Assembly (NCBI GenBank): GCA_016784625.1
Contig: JADHUF010000024.1
Coordinates: 1 to 15,540 of the forward strand
Reading direction: 5' to 3'
Length of the DNA: 15,540 bases
DNA from: Candidatus Nitrosopumilus sp.
GTDB taxonomy: Archaea > Thermoproteota > Nitrososphaeria > Nitrososphaerales > Nitrosopumilaceae
Below the pieces are notes generated by a model. That model worked only from the letters and a program-made list of their open reading frames with translations. It did not search any database and was not told where the DNA came from. Both the position numbers and the translations under genes were made by a program. This document shows positions 13,602 through 15,540 of this stretch, in pieces; position 1 is the stretch's first letter; every line of letters begins with the position of its first letter.

Positions 13602-14219
13602 AATTTCTTGTTTTAGTTGATTCAGAAATTCTTTTAGTACTCTAGTTCGCTTCTTTGCCTCTATTTTTCCAGATTTTGTGTTCATTAATGACTCTAGTTT
13701 GAGTAATTTTCTAAAGAAATGATCAACTGTCCAGGTTTTATCATCGGGGGTTCTTTTTTTACAAAAAGGATCATCTATGTTGTAAAATGGTCGCTTTAGT
13801 GAGCCTCCCGTAGCAAAAACCCTAGCAATTCCAATTGCTCCTAATGCATCTAATCTATCAGCATCCTGAAGTATTTTCCCTTCAATGGTTTTAGGAGTTT
13901 TATTTTGTGAAAAACTGTGATCACGAATTGCATCTGAAATTATATTGATTTCTTCTTTAGAAAAATCATATTTTTTTAGAATTTGTTTTGATTTTTTGGC
14001 ACTTTCTATTGAAGAGGTTTTTGAGCGTTTGTCAGATTTTGGATATGACACTATATCATGTAACAATGTAGCACTAAGAATTAGTTTTTCATTTGCTTTT
14101 TCTGCTTTACAAATCTTTTGGGCATTTTTGTATACCCTCATAGTATGCTCAAAATCATGAGCAGAATCACCACCCATCCTATTTTTTACTTCTTCTTTAA
14201 GAGAATCAATAACTTTCAT
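13599..14219 (-). CDS. HD-domain metal-dependent phosphohydrolase
   Basis: The 206-residue protein belongs to the HD superfamily. Seen are His21 with the nearby HDFEH (His25) and RVYKNA, the central His54-Asp55 pair in LLHDIV, His101 (RDHSFS), and DADRLDALGAIGIARVF (119-135). This order is that of the YedJ/UPF0706-like HD hydrolases, cytosolic enzymes thought to act on phosphoester or nucleotide substrates. All metal ligands expected for the fold seem present. The true substrate is unknown. It starts immediately after the membrane-protein stop codon (0 bp between the TAA and the ATG), so the two are translated as a pair. Confidence 0.9.
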   Translation of the reverse strand: MKVIDSLKEEVKNRMGGDSAHDFEHTMRVYKNAQKICKAEKANEKLILSATLLHDIVSYPKSDKRSKTSSIESAKKSKQILKKYDFSKEEINIISDAIRDHSFSQNKTPKTIEGKILQDADRLDALGAIGIARVFATGGSLKRPFYNIDDPFCKKRTPDDKTWTVDHFFRKLLKLESLMNTKSGKIEAKKRTRVLKEFLNQLKQEI

Positions 14220-14840
14220 TTAAAATCTCCACAGTTTTGGTTTAACAAACTTTATTTTTTTCTGAGTAATTAAAATTGTCCAGTTTATTGATGCAAAAAG
14301 AACGACTACCCCAATTCCAACTCCATCAATTAATAAAATTCCAGTAAGACGGTCTTCAAATATTTCCAGAAAAGGTGTTAAAACTGCATTTCCAAAATAA
14401 ATCATAATGATGTATGAAATGACTCTACCAAACCAAAATCCGATATAGATACCTACACTTTTTGCACGCATCAATCCATATGTGATAAACAACATGTTAC
14501 TTGGTAGAGGAGTAGCTCCAAACAGAAATGATGCTATCACATAACCGTATTTTTTATGATTTAGATAATCTCCAATTATGTCAAGATTAGATTTTTGCTC
14601 TTCTGCAACAAATTTCCTAAATAATCCACTAATCTTTTTTAGAAAAAATCGTCCTATAGTAGCTCCAGTTGCCCCTACCATTGCAAGAATAACAACATTC
14701 AAGCTAGGATCAAGAAGATGAAATGATGTCAAGACAATCCAGCTAGGAGGCATTAAAATTGGTGCAGCATTTACTCCAATCAGAACTAGAAAAATTCCAA
14801 AATACGAGTATTCTACAAAAATTTCAAAAATATCCATCAT
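14220..14840 (-). CDS. VTT/DedA-like integral membrane protein
   Basis: The product has about 206 residues from ATG 14840. Hydrophobic stretches lie near residues 9-30, 46-66, 102-126, 130-150 and 168-190, which suggests five or six membrane segments. VILAMVGATGATIGRFF and FLFGATPLPSNMLFITYGL resemble the two re-entrant motifs of the VTT/DedA/YqaA family (G-x-G---G, and F---TP-PS near a helix), which includes lipid scramblase or transporter-type proteins. The C-terminus is basic. The start is unclear: TTG 14858 and ATG 14837 are in frame, and no Shine-Dalgarno is seen. A TATA-like element at 14887-14897 fits the upstream choices. The cargo is unknown. It is coupled to the HD hydrolase gene. 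Confidence 0.85.
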   Translation of the reverse strand: MMDIFEIFVEYSYFGIFLVLIGVNAAPILMPPSWIVLTSFHLLDPSLNVVILAMVGATGATIGRFFLKKISGLFRKFVAEEQKSNLDIIGDYLNHKKYGYVIASFLFGATPLPSNMLFITYGLMRAKSVGIYIGFWFGRVISYIIMIYFGNAVLTPFLEIFEDRLTGILLIDGVGIGVVVLFASINWTILITQKKIKFVKPKLWRF

Positions 14841-14975
14841 CTTTCTAAGATTATGCAACTTTTTTTGTTTCTAAATCCTTGGATCTATGTTATAGTCATG
14901 AAAAAACTGCATTATGATCTAGAAAAATGAGAAAATTACATGTTTTTTAAAACAATGATCACAGATTGTAACAAA

Positions 14976-14999
14976 AAGGATCAATTATTCAATATCCTT
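14976..14999. promoter_or_regulatory. Inverted repeat abutting the zinc-finger gene promoter
   Basis: AAGGAT (14976-14981) and ATCCTT (14994-14999) are inverted arms with a 12-nt spacer. The right arm runs into the TATA box TTATAAG (14998-15004), so a bound regulator could block or aid TBP and TFB there. The arms are short and chance is possible. Confidence 0.3.
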
Positions 15000-15004
15000 A
15001 TAAG
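14998..15004 (+). promoter_or_regulatory. TATA box of the small zinc-finger gene
   Basis: TTATAAG is centred 26 bp upstream of ATG 15027. It selects that ATG over the longer open frame from 14940, which would start before the promoter. Confidence 0.55.
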
Positions 15005-15026
15005 CAATTTATGCGTATATTTAACC

Positions 15027-15149
15027 ATGTCCGAAATGGTTTGGAAGTGTTTTAGATGCAATCTATCATTCAAGGACAAAGAACTAGCTGAAATGCATAA
15101 ACAAATTGCAAATCATTCAGTTACAAAAGTTAAAGCACTAGTTGCTTAA
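15027..15149 (+). CDS. 40-residue C2H2 zinc-finger protein
   Basis: From ATG 15027 the product is only 40 residues, nearly all of which is one zinc finger: WKCFRCNLSFKDKELAEMH and a following His five residues on give C-x2-C-x12-H-x5-H with a Phe and a Leu in the core positions. This is a classical C2H2 layout and may bind DNA, RNA or protein. The longer frame back to 14940 adds a Cys-poor stretch before the TATA box and is not credible. It is divergent from the membrane-protein gene and ends 46 bp before the 3' end of the convergent tRNA gene. Small single-finger proteins of this kind occur in many archaea, mostly without known function. Confidence 0.8.
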   Translation: MSEMVWKCFRCNLSFKDKELAEMHKQIANHSVTKVKALVA

Positions 15150-15194
15150 TTATTAAAAATTTTTGAAATATTGTATTTCTTAATTAAAAATTAA

Positions 15195-15295
15195 TGCAGA
15201 GGGTGGGATTTGAACCCACGAACTCCTAAGAGAAGGGATTTCCTATTTTGAGGATCTTGAGTCCCTCTCGGTTGACCGGGCTTCGATACCTCTGC
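15195..15295 (-). tRNA. tRNA-Leu (CAA) with a 16-nt intron
   Basis: The transcript folds as a type II tRNA: acceptor arms GCAGAGG and CCUCUGC with discriminator A, a D arm with UCG/CGA, anticodon stem AGGGA/UCCCU, anticodon loop CUCAAGA (anticodon CAA), a long variable arm closing CUC/GAG, and T arm GUGGG-UUCAAAU-CCCAC. The gene is 101 nt. The mature tRNA would be 85 nt after loss of a 16-nt intron after position 37. CCA is not encoded. Long variable arm, A73 and the anticodon all fit leucine. An AAATATT element about 25 bp upstream and a T-rich stretch downstream fit promoter and terminator. Confidence 0.95.
15240..15255 (-). other. tRNA intron, 16 nt, position 37/38
   Basis: On the minus strand the segment reads AUCCUCAAAAUAGGAA between G37 and A38. 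Its UCCU and AGGA arms can pair within the intron around a 6-nt loop. Because A follows both splice points, the borders are ambiguous by 1 nt. The usual bulge-helix-bulge with two 3-nt bulges is not obvious by eye. Confidence 0.75.
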
Positions 15296-15384
15296 AATGA
15301 GATTGAAGGATAACCAATATTTTTCAATTGCTAATTGGATAAATTAGAAAAATGATCCATTGTTTTGAAGAATTTTTAACAAAA

Positions 15385-15393
15385 CTTATAATT
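15385..15393 (+). promoter_or_regulatory. TATA box of the OB-fold protein gene
   Basis: CTTATAATT is centred about 28 bp upstream of ATG 15417, consistent with a leaderless transcript. Confidence 0.5.
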
Positions 15394-15416
15394 GTGCAAA
15401 TTTGCTTCAAAAATAC

Positions 15417-15540
15417 ATGTCAGAATTCATACCAATTTCAGACGCAAAAAAAATGCGAAGCGGAGTTAATGTTGAAGCTGAAGTTAAAAGCAAAGGAGAT
15501 CCAAGAACTGTAAATCTCAAAAGCGGAGGAACAGTTGATG
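15417..15540 (+). CDS. OB-fold single-stranded DNA-binding protein (RPA/SSB-like), 5' part
   Basis: Only the first 41 codons are in the window. MSEFIPISDAKKMRSGVNVEAEVKSKGDPRTVNLKSGG fits the opening of thaumarchaeal RPA-like OB-fold proteins: a short helix (ISDAKKMRSG), the first barrel strand (VNVEAEVKSKG), then a turn DPRTVN before the second strand. Such proteins coat ssDNA in replication and repair. The start is ATG with a TATA element 28 bp upstream. Because the barrel is cut off after about 40 residues, an OB-fold protein with another nucleic-acid role remains possible. Confidence 0.65.
   Translation, partial: MSEFIPISDAKKMRSGVNVEAEVKSKGDPRTVNLKSGGTVD

Noticed and set aside
14941..14954. 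TGTTTTTTAAAACA inverted repeat
   Set aside because: It is only A/T with a few edge bases, easily expected by chance in this AT-rich gap.

Overview
The window is an AT-rich stretch of archaeal chromosome, most likely from an ammonia-oxidising thaumarchaeon close to Nitrosopumilus or Nitrosarchaeum (Nitrososphaerota). The evidence is archaeal information-processing genes (ribosomal protein S8e, SRP19, Gar1, TFB), an intron-containing tRNA-Leu with no encoded CCA, TATA boxes about 26 bp upstream of start codons (leaderless transcripts), and family-level resemblance of most proteins to marine thaumarchaeal ones. Gene density is high. I see no CRISPR array, insertion sequence or prophage.

Layout. 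At 1-1561 (minus strand) there is a broken TPR/response-regulator gene and a zinc-dependent alcohol dehydrogenase. At 1632-2965 (plus) lie the condensin accessory genes scpA and scpB. At 3033-5010 (plus) is an information-processing block: S8e, SRP19, Gar1 and TFB. At 5106-6120 (plus) are the Fe-S assembly ATPase sufC and a small DUF167 protein. At 6169-8280 (plus) are a chlorite-dismutase-fold protein that looks like a coproheme decarboxylase, an aldo/keto reductase and a small B-box-like zinc protein. At 8277-9326 (minus) is a fused AhbA-AhbB siroheme decarboxylase. At 9397-12632 (plus) is a tetrapyrrole operon: precorrin-2 dehydrogenase, hemA, hemB and a 103-residue unknown. At 12636-14840 (minus) are a soluble histidine kinase, an HD phosphohydrolase and a VTT/DedA-like membrane protein. 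At 15027-15540 there is a 40-residue zinc-finger protein, tRNA-Leu(CAA) with a 16-nt intron, and the start of an OB-fold ssDNA-binding protein.

How the genes fit together. The centre (about 6.2-12.6 kb) is a tetrapyrrole region. HemA and HemB make porphobilinogen from glutamyl-tRNA, the precorrin-2 dehydrogenase leads to sirohydrochlorin or siroheme, and AhbAB decarboxylates siroheme toward Fe-coproporphyrin III. The nearby ChdC-like protein could then make heme b. This suggests a siroheme-dependent route closed by an oxygen- or peroxide-using decarboxylase instead of the radical-SAM enzyme AhbD. This is the most interesting reading of the window, but it is an inference from gene families and neighbourhood. 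Other points worth a second look are small unknown genes attached to the heme genes, an 18-bp perfect palindrome upstream of the histidine kinase, a frameshift in the first gene, and a substituted catalytic residue in the aldo/keto reductase.
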